From assembly GCA_008000375.1 (NCBI GenBank), contig SMOI01000006.1:12005-54417 (forward strand): 42,413 nt of DNA, written 5' to 3'. This DNA is from Poteriospumella lacustris (Eukaryota; Sar; Chrysophyceae; Chromulinales; Dinobryaceae). Below the pieces are notes generated by a model. It was not told where the DNA came from, ran no database searches, and was given only the letters and a program-made list of their open reading frames with translations. Shown here piece after piece: positions 33,553 through 42,413 of this stretch (positions are counted from its first letter, which is position 1; each line of letters opens with the position of its first letter). The translations under genes were made by a program, and so were the position numbers.

Positions 33553-34552
33553 TTATAAATCGAATTTGAAAATTGATCCGGAGGATTTCTCTGTGATAAA
33601 TAATGTCTCGTCACTGTCAAGGGAACAGCACAGAACAATCGTGAGTGAGTAACACGTAGGTGACCGAATGTCCAACAAACAAGGAACACGTACCCGCTCG
33701 ATGACGTCGAAATAGCCAATCCGGATATTTCGGAACCAGCCGTAGATATCGTCTTCAATAACTTTCCTGCGGGAGAAATCACGAACACGCTACCATCGCC
33801 TGAACTTTCTTTCAAGTCGTATTGTCCCACGTAAAGGTTACCCGCTGCATCAAGAGTCAAAGCCACTGGACCAACGCCACCGCTCAATTGATAGAAAATA
33901 CTTCCATGATAAACTCCAACAGGCTGTTGGAAGAACCGAAGAACTCTATTGGTCATTGTTTCAGCGACGTATCTGTAGTGGGAAAGGCAACCAAGACGGA
34001 TCAGTCTATGGTAAGGCTCAACACTCGTCCCAGGCACACGACAACTTACACAAATTTTTTGTCTCTCGAGACCGCTATTCCGGAGGGATAAGCCAAATTG
34101 CCTAAGGAAATAGGCTTCAGAACTTGTCCGCTAGGGCTATTGCTGATGGCAAAGACACTGCCCGTTGGGCTATGCAGGCCAGTCTCACCGAAAGCCCCGC
34201 TATCGGTAAAGAAGATGTCGTCGTCCACAATCGAGATGCTATTTGGTCCTCGTAGAGGCTTATCTTCATAGACTCCGACAACCAACTCTTGTTGGCCATC
34301 CTTTGTGAACGCGAGAACGGCAGAATGACCAAAGTCGCACACGTACAATGAGCCATCCTCGTTGTAAGTTGCATAGCTGGGCTGACCACCAGTATTCACG
34401 ACCATTTGACTGTTACCAACATTATCCACCGTCAAAATTGATCCCACATTCTGTCTAATGATGTGCAACTTTCCCGAACGATCGAAGAAAGGATTGCAGA
34501 CGTCGTTACCCAAGCCGGACACAAACAGAGTGGCACTTAACTTCTTGCTCAT
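33553..34552 (-). CDS. SMP-30/strictosidine-synthase-like beta-propeller protein
   Basis: Three minus-strand exons (34552-34050, 33972-33694, 33613-33553) with introns of 77 and 80 bp give 280 aa. Repeated blades are visible: GNDVCNPFFDRSGKLHII, ATYNEDGSLYVCDFG, PNSISIVDDDIFFTDSG, and across the first splice YPSGIAVSRDKKFVYVAE, then TNRVLRFF and ALTLDAAGNLYVGQYD. This pattern matches SMP-30/gluconolactonase, NHL and strictosidine-synthase-like propellers, especially FTDSG and VAETMTNRVLRF. The last small exon closes the propeller with GDETLFITEKSSGSIFKF. There is no signal peptide, so it is probably cytosolic. Calcium or sugar-lactone hydrolysis is possible, but the substrate is unknown. The gene is divergent to the EFHC1-like copy B. 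Confidence 0.87.
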
Positions 34553-35113
34553 TTCCAGTTATTTATTTATCACCTTTGATAGGATGTATAGCGCTACAAC
34601 TGGAATGTGCAGTAACTTCGCAATGTCAATGCCGTGGATTGGTCCGCTTCGGCATTCTTTTGGCTATTTTTATCAGGCAAAGTCCCAAGTCCGAACGAAG
34701 ACCACGATATGAAACGGCTTGCCAAGCGCAAAAAGAGAAACGGTCGGTGAGATGGGAGACGAAACGGCAGCGACGGCGAAAGACCAACCGTCAACTGCCT
34801 CCGTTGTCCAATGTGCAATGCAAGTACTGCTCGGAACCGTCGTCTCCAACGAAGATTTATCACACCAACACAAACGTGACTGCTTCGGACACATTACAGT
34901 TGCTTTGGACACCGTCGTCAGTACTTTTCATCCGACCGACGTGTAGAAACGCATCCCAAATTGAGACCACGGCGGCATTGCATTGTATCGTATTGCAGCG
35001 TTCGGGTCATCATATCAGTAGCCACTGTCTTGAGTCTATTGATTCAAGCATCAGATTGCATTCGCTGTTCTACTCTGAAGAAAGGACTTGCCTAGGCCTG
35101 CAGCGATTGGGAA
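34553..35113. promoter_or_regulatory. Divergent intergenic region upstream of EFHC1-like copy B
   Basis: 561 bp between the propeller ATG (minus) and the EFHC1-like ATG (plus). A plus ORF at 34752-34946 (64 aa, starting MGDETAATAKDQ) looks mildly protein-like but has no recognised family. The longer 207-codon plus ORF overlapping exon 1 at 35114 is in the wrong frame for the conserved protein. Palindrome arm identity begins at or before 35039. Confidence 0.4.
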
Positions 35114-38100
35114 ATGAACAACACCAACAACACATTGTCGAACAGTTTGAGCATGCCGAACCTGCCTGGCATGGTTCGCAACCCCAGTTCTTGGATTAAT
35201 GTAAGTGCTGCGAGCTAGATGTGAGACATGACTGCTGTGGAAGGAGATGATAACATGGGACTCTGTTGGTATGTGCAGCGCGAGAAAGAAGGCTTCAAGC
35301 GCGTCGCTCCGTTGACTCGTCCGAACAGTGCGGCGGCGCTGCGAGCAAGCAGCCCCATGTTCGACAGGTCGAACCACATCTTGCCGAACAACACGGCGTC
35401 GCAGGAGTCGCTGAGTCCGGACTTTCGCTACCAGCCCCGCCCGATGACGGCGACGGGGTTCGGCAACACGTTTTCGTCGCAGCCGGGCCTCAACACCTTC
35501 AGCCGACCCAGCACCTCGGCGGGCGTTCGGCCCGGTACGGCATCCGGTCTGGGAGCCTTCCATCTGGGCAACCGTGACCTGGAGAACACCAACCGTCGCG
35601 AGACACAGACTCGACCGCAGACGGCGTCAGCGGTGGTGCCGCGCTTCGTGACGACGGACCGCCAAGTGTGTCGCTTTCACGGCTACATCGAGACGGAGCG
35701 GCCGTGGGATCAAAACGGTCCCTTGGGTCCGTCGCGCATCGAGCCGTACGTGGTGCGCCACGTGACGATTCTGTTCTACATCTACGACGGCACGATCGAG
35801 ATCCACGAGGTGCGCGAGGTGAACTCGGGCATGTGGCAGGGCAACTTCCTGAAGCGCCAGATGGTGACGAAGGAGGACGGTACGCCCGTGCAGCTGGAGG
35901 ACTTTGCGCCGGGCAAGTCGGTGCGGTTCGTGGGGCAGGACTTCCACATCACGGACGCGGACGCCTTCACCCGCGACTACATGAAGCGCGAGCTGAACGT
36001 GCTGTTGCCGCCGCCGGTGCGTCCGCAGACGGCGTCGCAGCGGTCGTTGTCGCGTTCGTTTGCACCGGGCATGGACCAGCGCGACAAGAGCCATGTGCTG
36101 GGATCGCAGTTCGCGACCGGTCTCGGTCCGTCGGAGGCGACGATCCTGCACCGCGACGCGAACAACAACACGTGTTCGACGGACTATCTGGTGACGAAGC
36201 AGTCGTTGGACAAGACGAACCGGTTCCTGAAGTACGGCGGGAAGAAGCTGAAGTTCCTGTGCGTGGAGGTGGGCGACGTGTCGCCGCCATTCTTCCCGCA
36301 GTCGGACACGCTGTTTGCGGAGCGTGACGCGCGCGGAGAGATTTCGCGGGAGGCGCTGCGTCGTCAACAGGCGCACGGCTTCGTGGCGTCCGACAGCGTG
36401 CGCAAGTACGCGCTGACGTATCTGTTGGAGTCGAACTACGTGGATCTGTGTCAGAACAGCCGCGCGACCGGACAGGACGAGCCGCGGCTGCTGCTGAAGA
36501 AGGGTCCGCTGCCGTTGAACTGGCGCGACCCGAAGCGCGGATACTACGAGGCGTCGGACCTGCGTTGCGGCGAGGTGATCGACGTGTACGGCCGGTACTT
36601 CCTGCTGGTGGACTGCGACGACAAGACGAAGCGGTACTGTCGCGAGGAGTACGGGTTGGAGCAGCAGCCGCTGTGTCTGGTGCCGGACGAGGAGCACCCG
36701 GTGGTGCAGCCGATCCCGATGAAAGGCGACGGGTTCTTGCCGATCGGGTCGAACGAAGACACGTTGGCGACGGTGTACGGCATGCCGCGCGTGCAGAAGG
36801 ACACGGTGAAGGCGAGCCGCAACCAGGGCCGCGTGTTGAATGCGAAGGCGGTGTTTGTGTCGGGCGGACCGGTGGACATGTCTCGGTCGTTCCTGGTGAC
36901 GTTCTATCTGGAGGACGACACGCTGCAGATCTACGAGGAGAACCGACGCAACTCGGGCATCAGCGGCGGCAGTTTCTTGAAGCGCGGCCGCTACATCAAC
37001 GACGTGGCGACGCAGCAGCACCGTCAGCAGGTGCAGCAGCAGTTGGCGACGAACCCGTCGCGCACGGGCGAGTTGACGACGGAGCAGCAGCTGTCGCTGA
37101 TGGAGCCGAAGTACTTCACGCCGCAGGACATCTACCTGGGCAACGTGCTGGCGGTGAACAACTTCCTGTTCCAGATCGTGGAGATGGACAACTTGTCGCT
37201 GAAGTTCTGCGAGTCGTATCCGGACGAGTTTCCGTACTCGGACACGTTCCGCATCGTGTCGGAGATCATGGCGAAGGTGCTGGACAACCGCATCGACTTG
37301 CGTCCGATCTTCCGTCGCGCCGACACGCGCAACGTCGGGTATCTGAGCCAGGAGGCGTTCATCGTGAGTCTGGACTCGTTGAACCTGCCGCTGGTGGACG
37401 GGCTGAACGACCAGGAGCTGCTGACGCTGATCCGTCGGTTCCAGGACAAGGCGACGGTGCCGGCGCATCTGCCGTCGAGCGGTATGAACAGCGGTCGCCA
37501 GCCGAGCGCGCGGTCGCAGGACCACCATCACCACCATCACCACCACCACCACAGCGGCGGCAAGTCGGACATGGCGCTGGTGCTGGCGGCGCTGGCCGGC
37601 GAAGGCTTCGGCAGCGGCAGCCACTCGCGCGACGAGAACGTGTTCTGGTACCAGGAGATGTGCGACCTGGTGTCGCACCTGTACTTCTCGCAGCAGCACG
37701 GCGGCGTGACGTCGCCGCTGAACCACCAGCACACGAAGGACCCGATGGAGGCGTTGCTGCTGCTGTGTCGGTCGCGCACGGTGCAGTGGCGTCGGGTGAT
37801 GCGCAAGGACCCGCTGAGCGACTCGGTGGTGCAGGGCAAGGTGACGCTGCAGTCGTTGGTGGCGGTGCTGCAGAAGCACGGCGTGCCGGCGGCGTTGACG
37901 CAGGCGGTGCTGACGGAGGTGGGTCGTCGCTACCGCGTGCCGGACCAGGAGGCGAAGCAGATCCTCGAGCTGGTGCACCGTCGTCACGGCGCGGACCAGT
38001 CGAAGCGTCTGCTGCAGAACCTGGGCGTGGAGAACAAGATCCACCCGAAGTCAGCCGCAGCGTCGCTGCAGAAGACGACCCCGGCGGCGCACTTGGCCGA

Positions 38101-38371
38101 GGCGGACGGCGTGAACCCGTTGCTGGAGTCGTTGTTGCAGAAGAACACGACGTACTCGGGGTCGTCCGCCAACCGTATCGCCGAGCTCCGCAAGCTGCGG
38201 AAGAAGATCACGTCGGTGCTGCGTCATCCGCCGGTGAAGGGCCAGGGCGTCGCCATCCCCGACGACGACCGCACGAGCGTGTCGCGCAACCAAGTCGGCG
38301 AGTCGCCAGAAACGATTGTCATCGACTACAATCGTTTCTGCGACGACATCTACGTCTGCGACTGGATCTGA
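35114..38371 (+). CDS. EFHC1: EFHC1-like DM10 axonemal protein, copy B (left palindrome arm)
   Basis: Exon 1 (35114-35200) encodes 29 residues containing NSLSMPNLPGM. A 78-bp intron leads to exon 2 (35279-38371); total 1059 aa. Three DM10 domains lie at about 158-268, 353-482 and 549-678, then a degenerate EF-hand (RRADTRNVGYLSQEAF), a natural run of ten His (778-787) and a C terminus ending FCDDIYVCDWI. It is a paralogue of copy A with the same intron position and phase, but third codon positions are much more GC-rich, which opens long meaningless frames on both strands. The predicted protein is identical to copy C. Role: structural protein of flagellar doublet microtubules, by family. Confidence 0.94.
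37523..37552 (+). repeat. CAC/CAT run encoding ten histidines
   Basis: Ten consecutive His codons (mix of CAC and CAT) lie in a disordered linker after the third DM10 domain. The mirror copy is at 39900-39929. It is absent from paralogue A. The mixed codons and natural context argue against a cloning tag. Confidence 0.95.
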
Positions 38372-38533
38372 GCGACGGCGCCAGTCCGTCGCAGAGGGCG
38401 TCGTCTCTCGAGGGGCCCTGGCGGGGTCGTCTCGAGCGACGCGTCGTAGTAGCCGTGTCCCGTATTCCGTTGTTGTCAGCGGGCGGTCGGTGGCGTCGTT
38501 GTGCGATGTCCATCGCGACCGCTCGCCCCACGT

Positions 38534-38918
38534 CTTTTGTCCATTTTGTTGCCGTCGTCTTCTTCGTTTCTCCCCGCCTAACCGCTTTAACTATTCTTCT
38601 CTTGTCTCTCTACCGCTAATTGTCTTTGGATGTGAGTGGGTATGGTTTGTGAAGTGCTGACGTTGTGACCGATGGTGACTGCAACCAGGTGGTGTACACA
38701 TCGCACATCGCGATCCGATGGAAGGGTCGTACGCAGTCACAGAGAGCCACCACGGTCGTAGTGTATCGGTTTAAGCACCGACACCGACACCGACACTGAC
38801 ACCGACGCGACACGAGCACACTGACGGAGACACGGTCGAGAGAGAACAGGAGAAAGTACTTATAAGCGGTTTAGGGGAAAATGACTAAATGAAGAACGAC
38901 ACGACCCATGGGCGAAAT
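38534..38918. repeat. Palindrome spacer with diverged inverted 3' flanks
   Basis: 385 bp of non-identical sequence lie between the arms. The two ends of the spacer, each read outward from its gene, are still recognisably similar (shared CCAT, GTCGT..TTC, CTAA-CCGCTT and TCTCTC blocks) but with many substitutions and gaps. Bases about 38776-38808 contain a CCGACA-type hexamer repeat. No gene is seen. Confidence 0.75.
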
Positions 38919-41900
38919 ACGTGGGGCGAGCGGTCGCGATGGACATCGCACAACGACGCCACCGACCGCCCGCTGACAACAACGGAATACGGGACACGGC
39001 TACTACGACGCGTCGCTCGAGACGACCCCGCCAGGGCCCCTCGAGAGACGACGCCCTCTGCGACGGACTGGCGCCGTCGCTCAGATCCAGTCGCAGACGT
39101 AGATGTCGTCGCAGAAACGATTGTAGTCGATGACAATCGTTTCTGGCGACTCGCCGACTTGGTTGCGCGACACGCTCGTGCGGTCGTCGTCGGGGATGGC
39201 GACGCCCTGGCCCTTCACCGGCGGATGACGCAGCACCGACGTGATCTTCTTCCGCAGCTTGCGGAGCTCGGCGATACGGTTGGCGGACGACCCCGAGTAC
39301 GTCGTGTTCTTCTGCAACAACGACTCCAGCAACGGGTTCACGCCGTCCGCCTCGGCCAAGTGCGCCGCCGGGGTCGTCTTCTGCAGCGACGCTGCGGCTG
39401 ACTTCGGGTGGATCTTGTTCTCCACGCCCAGGTTCTGCAGCAGACGCTTCGACTGGTCCGCGCCGTGACGACGGTGCACCAGCTCGAGGATCTGCTTCGC
39501 CTCCTGGTCCGGCACGCGGTAGCGACGACCCACCTCCGTCAGCACCGCCTGCGTCAACGCCGCCGGCACGCCGTGCTTCTGCAGCACCGCCACCAACGAC
39601 TGCAGCGTCACCTTGCCCTGCACCACCGAGTCGCTCAGCGGGTCCTTGCGCATCACCCGACGCCACTGCACCGTGCGCGACCGACACAGCAGCAGCAACG
39701 CCTCCATCGGGTCCTTCGTGTGCTGGTGGTTCAGCGGCGACGTCACGCCGCCGTGCTGCTGCGAGAAGTACAGGTGCGACACCAGGTCGCACATCTCCTG
39801 GTACCAGAACACGTTCTCGTCGCGCGAGTGGCTGCCGCTGCCGAAGCCTTCGCCGGCCAGCGCCGCCAGCACCAGCGCCATGTCCGACTTGCCGCCGCTG
39901 TGGTGGTGGTGGTGATGGTGGTGATGGTGGTCCTGCGACCGCGCGCTCGGCTGGCGACCGCTGTTCATACCGCTCGACGGCAGATGCGCCGGCACCGTCG
40001 CCTTGTCCTGGAACCGACGGATCAGCGTCAGCAGCTCCTGGTCGTTCAGCCCGTCCACCAGCGGCAGGTTCAACGAGTCCAGACTCACGATGAACGCCTC
40101 CTGGCTCAGATACCCGACGTTGCGCGTGTCGGCGCGACGGAAGATCGGACGCAAGTCGATGCGGTTGTCCAGCACCTTCGCCATGATCTCCGACACGATG
40201 CGGAACGTGTCCGAGTACGGAAACTCGTCCGGATACGACTCGCAGAACTTCAGCGACAAGTTGTCCATCTCCACGATCTGGAACAGGAAGTTGTTCACCG
40301 CCAGCACGTTGCCCAGGTAGATGTCCTGCGGCGTGAAGTACTTCGGCTCCATCAGCGACAGCTGCTGCTCCGTCGTCAACTCGCCCGTGCGCGACGGGTT
40401 CGTCGCCAACTGCTGCTGCACCTGCTGACGGTGCTGCTGCGTCGCCACGTCGTTGATGTAGCGGCCGCGCTTCAAGAAACTGCCGCCGCTGATGCCCGAG
40501 TTGCGTCGGTTCTCCTCGTAGATCTGCAGCGTGTCGTCCTCCAGATAGAACGTCACCAGGAACGACCGAGACATGTCCACCGGTCCGCCCGACACAAACA
40601 CCGCCTTCGCATTCAACACGCGGCCCTGGTTGCGGCTCGCCTTCACCGTGTCCTTCTGCACGCGCGGCATGCCGTACACCGTCGCCAACGTGTCTTCGTT
40701 CGACCCGATCGGCAAGAACCCGTCGCCTTTCATCGGGATCGGCTGCACCACCGGGTGCTCCTCGTCCGGCACCAGACACAGCGGCTGCTGCTCCAACCCG
40801 TACTCCTCGCGACAGTACCGCTTCGTCTTGTCGTCGCAGTCCACCAGCAGGAAGTACCGGCCGTACACGTCGATCACCTCGCCGCAACGCAGGTCCGACG
40901 CCTCGTAGTATCCGCGCTTCGGGTCGCGCCAGTTCAACGGCAGCGGACCCTTCTTCAGCAGCAGCCGCGGCTCGTCCTGTCCGGTCGCGCGGCTGTTCTG
41001 ACACAGATCCACGTAGTTCGACTCCAACAGATACGTCAGCGCGTACTTGCGCACGCTGTCGGACGCCACGAAGCCGTGCGCCTGTTGACGACGCAGCGCC
41101 TCCCGCGAAATCTCTCCGCGCGCGTCACGCTCCGCAAACAGCGTGTCCGACTGCGGGAAGAATGGCGGCGACACGTCGCCCACCTCCACGCACAGGAACT
41201 TCAGCTTCTTCCCGCCGTACTTCAGGAACCGGTTCGTCTTGTCCAACGACTGCTTCGTCACCAGATAGTCCGTCGAACACGTGTTGTTGTTCGCGTCGCG
41301 GTGCAGGATCGTCGCCTCCGACGGACCGAGACCGGTCGCGAACTGCGATCCCAGCACATGGCTCTTGTCGCGCTGGTCCATGCCCGGTGCAAACGAACGC
41401 GACAACGACCGCTGCGACGCCGTCTGCGGACGCACCGGCGGCGGCAACAGCACGTTCAGCTCGCGCTTCATGTAGTCGCGGGTGAAGGCGTCCGCGTCCG
41501 TGATGTGGAAGTCCTGCCCCACGAACCGCACCGACTTGCCCGGCGCAAAGTCCTCCAGCTGCACGGGCGTACCGTCCTCCTTCGTCACCATCTGGCGCTT
41601 CAGGAAGTTGCCCTGCCACATGCCCGAGTTCACCTCGCGCACCTCGTGGATCTCGATCGTGCCGTCGTAGATGTAGAACAGAATCGTCACGTGGCGCACC
41701 ACGTACGGCTCGATGCGCGACGGACCCAAGGGACCGTTTTGATCCCACGGCCGCTCCGTCTCGATGTAGCCGTGAAAGCGACACACTTGGCGGTCCGTCG
41801 TCACGAAGCGCGGCACCACCGCTGACGCCGTCTGCGGTCGAGTCTGTGTCTCGCGACGGTTGGTGTTCTCCAGGTCACGGTTGCCCAGATGGAAGGCTCC

Positions 41901-42413
41901 CAGACCGGATGCCGTACCGGGCCGAACGCCCGCCGAGGTGCTGGGTCGGCTGAAGGTGTTGAGGCCCGGCTGCGACGAAAACGTGTTGCCGAACCCCGTC
42001 GCCGTCATCGGGCGGGGCTGGTAGCGAAAGTCCGGACTCAGCGACTCCTGCGACGCCGTGTTGTTCGGCAAGATGTGGTTCGACCTGTCGAACATGGGGC
42101 TGCTTGCTCGCAGCGCCGCCGCACTGTTCGGACGAGTCAACGGAGCGACGCGCTTGAAGCCTTCTTTCTCGCGCTGCACATACCAACAGAGTCCCATGTT
42201 ATCATCTCCTTCCACAGCAGTCATGTCTCACATCTAGCTCGCAGCACTTACATTAATCCAAGAACTGGGGTTGCGAACCATGCCAGGCAGGTTCGGCATG
42301 CTCAAACTGTTCGACAATGTGTTGTTGGTGTTGTTCATTTCCCAATCGCTGCAGGCCTAGGCAAGTCCTTTCTCCAGAGTAGAACAGCGAATGCAATCTG
42401 ATGCTTGAATCAA
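38919..42413 (-). repeat. Right arm of large palindrome
   Basis: Reverse complement of 35039-38533, described there. The arm runs to the last base of the window, so its true outer boundary is not visible. Confidence 0.95.
39081..42338 (-). CDS. EFHC1: EFHC1-like DM10 axonemal protein, copy C (right palindrome arm)
   Basis: Minus-strand mirror of copy B: exon 1 is 42338-42252, the intron 42251-42174 (78 bp) and exon 2 42173-39081; total 1059 aa. The predicted protein is identical to copy B, with the same three DM10 domains, His-run and C terminus. At least 75 bp of its upstream sequence is also the same, with one base difference, so regulation may be shared, but its full promoter lies outside the window. 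It is tail-to-tail with copy B. Both copies appear intact. Confidence 0.93.

Larger units (their letters stand above)
35039..38533 (+). repeat. Left arm of large palindrome (3,495 bp within the window)
   Basis: This pairs with 38919-42413 in reverse complement with a constant coordinate sum of 77452, so there are no net insertions or deletions. Every stretch I compared matches, including the 78-bp intron and about 160 bp after the stop codon, except base 35078 (A here, G on the matching strand of the other arm). The outer end is cut by the window edge and may extend further. Confidence 0.95.

Noticed and set aside
34576-35199. 207-codon plus-strand ORF overlapping exon 1 of EFHC1-like copy B
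   Set aside because: It is in a different frame from the exon that matches paralogue A; composition is irregular and no family is recognised.
37523-37552. His-run as a cloning tag or vector contamination
   Set aside because: It sits inside a natural gene with introns, has mixed CAC/CAT codons and is present in both mirror copies.
35627-38044. 805-codon minus-strand ORF antisense to EFHC1-like copy B (mirrored at 39408-41825)
   Set aside because: It is His/Arg/Val/Leu-rich, has no domain, and exists because of the GC-rich third positions of the sense gene. The sense frame has clear DM10 domains.
36448-38619. 723-codon plus-strand ORF in another frame over copy B (mirrored at 38860-41004)
   Set aside because: It is a Gly/Arg/Ala-rich shifted-frame translation of the same exon with no recognisable domain.
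35039-42413. Palindrome as a sequencing or assembly artefact
   Set aside because: Not excluded, but the diverged homologous spacer ends and the single-base arm difference are easier to explain by a real inverted duplicate; an artefactual fold-back would be expected to mirror the flanks exactly.
1-42413. tRNA, rRNA, CRISPR, transposase and viral genes
   Set aside because: Intergenic regions were read for B-box-like sequences, regularly spaced repeats and mobile-element proteins, and none was found. A GGTTCGGGAAC near 9997 resembles a B box but has no tRNA fold around it.

Overview
The window is compact eukaryotic protist nuclear DNA. It has long exons, 18 short GT-AG introns (17 of them 61 to 92 bp, one of 344 bp), short intergenic gaps and many divergent or convergent gene pairs. 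Three copies of an axonemal DM10 (EFHC1-type) protein indicate a flagellated cell. Gene architecture and intron size suit a stramenopile, most likely oomycete-like. This placement is an inference, because no rRNA or other marker is present.

Layout, left to right. 335-4050 (-) is a 1213-aa protein with a discoidin-like domain and matching Cys-pair modules at both ends. 4141-8203 (+) is a nucleotide-sugar-transporter fused to a DUF229/sulfatase-like domain. 8694-9788 (+) is a HemK/PrmC glutamine methyltransferase. 10233-14125 (+) is a copper P1B-ATPase in three exons. 14756-16507 (-) is an EngB-type GTPase with a long helical N-terminal extension. 16927-18864 (+) is a dihydroxyacetone kinase in three exons. 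19283-24654 (+) is UDP-glucose:glycoprotein glucosyltransferase in two exons. 25625-26528 (-) is a peroxiredoxin with a myristoylation-type N terminus. 27162-30480 (+) is EFHC1-like copy A. 30481-32437 is a pyrimidine-rich gene-free stretch. 32438-33433 (+) is a six-exon METTL13/EEF1AKMT4-like methyltransferase. 33553-34552 (-) is an SMP-30/strictosidine-synthase-like propeller in three exons. 35114-38371 (+) and 39081-42338 (-) are two EFHC1-like genes forming a near-perfect palindrome.

The genes do not form one pathway. They are a mix of secretory/Golgi functions (UGGT, transporter-sulfatase fusion), metal and redox homeostasis (Cu-ATPase, peroxiredoxin), organelle translation (HemK, EngB), triose metabolism and flagellar structure. 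All gene models here join exons by reading splice sites and checking that frame and conserved motifs continue across the junction. No transcript data were available.

The most notable structures are: (1) a palindrome of at least 3.5 kb per arm, identical in every stretch compared except one base, around a 385-bp spacer whose two ends are diverged homologues, which suggests recent gene conversion of an older inverted duplicate; (2) a 23-bp perfect inverted match between the left window edge and the 3' coding end of the first gene, suggesting a second tail-to-tail paralogue just outside the window; (3) the transporter-sulfatase fusion, whose predicted topology puts the sulfatase-like domain in the lumen; (4) copper-binding domains with a CxxxC motif instead of CxxC.
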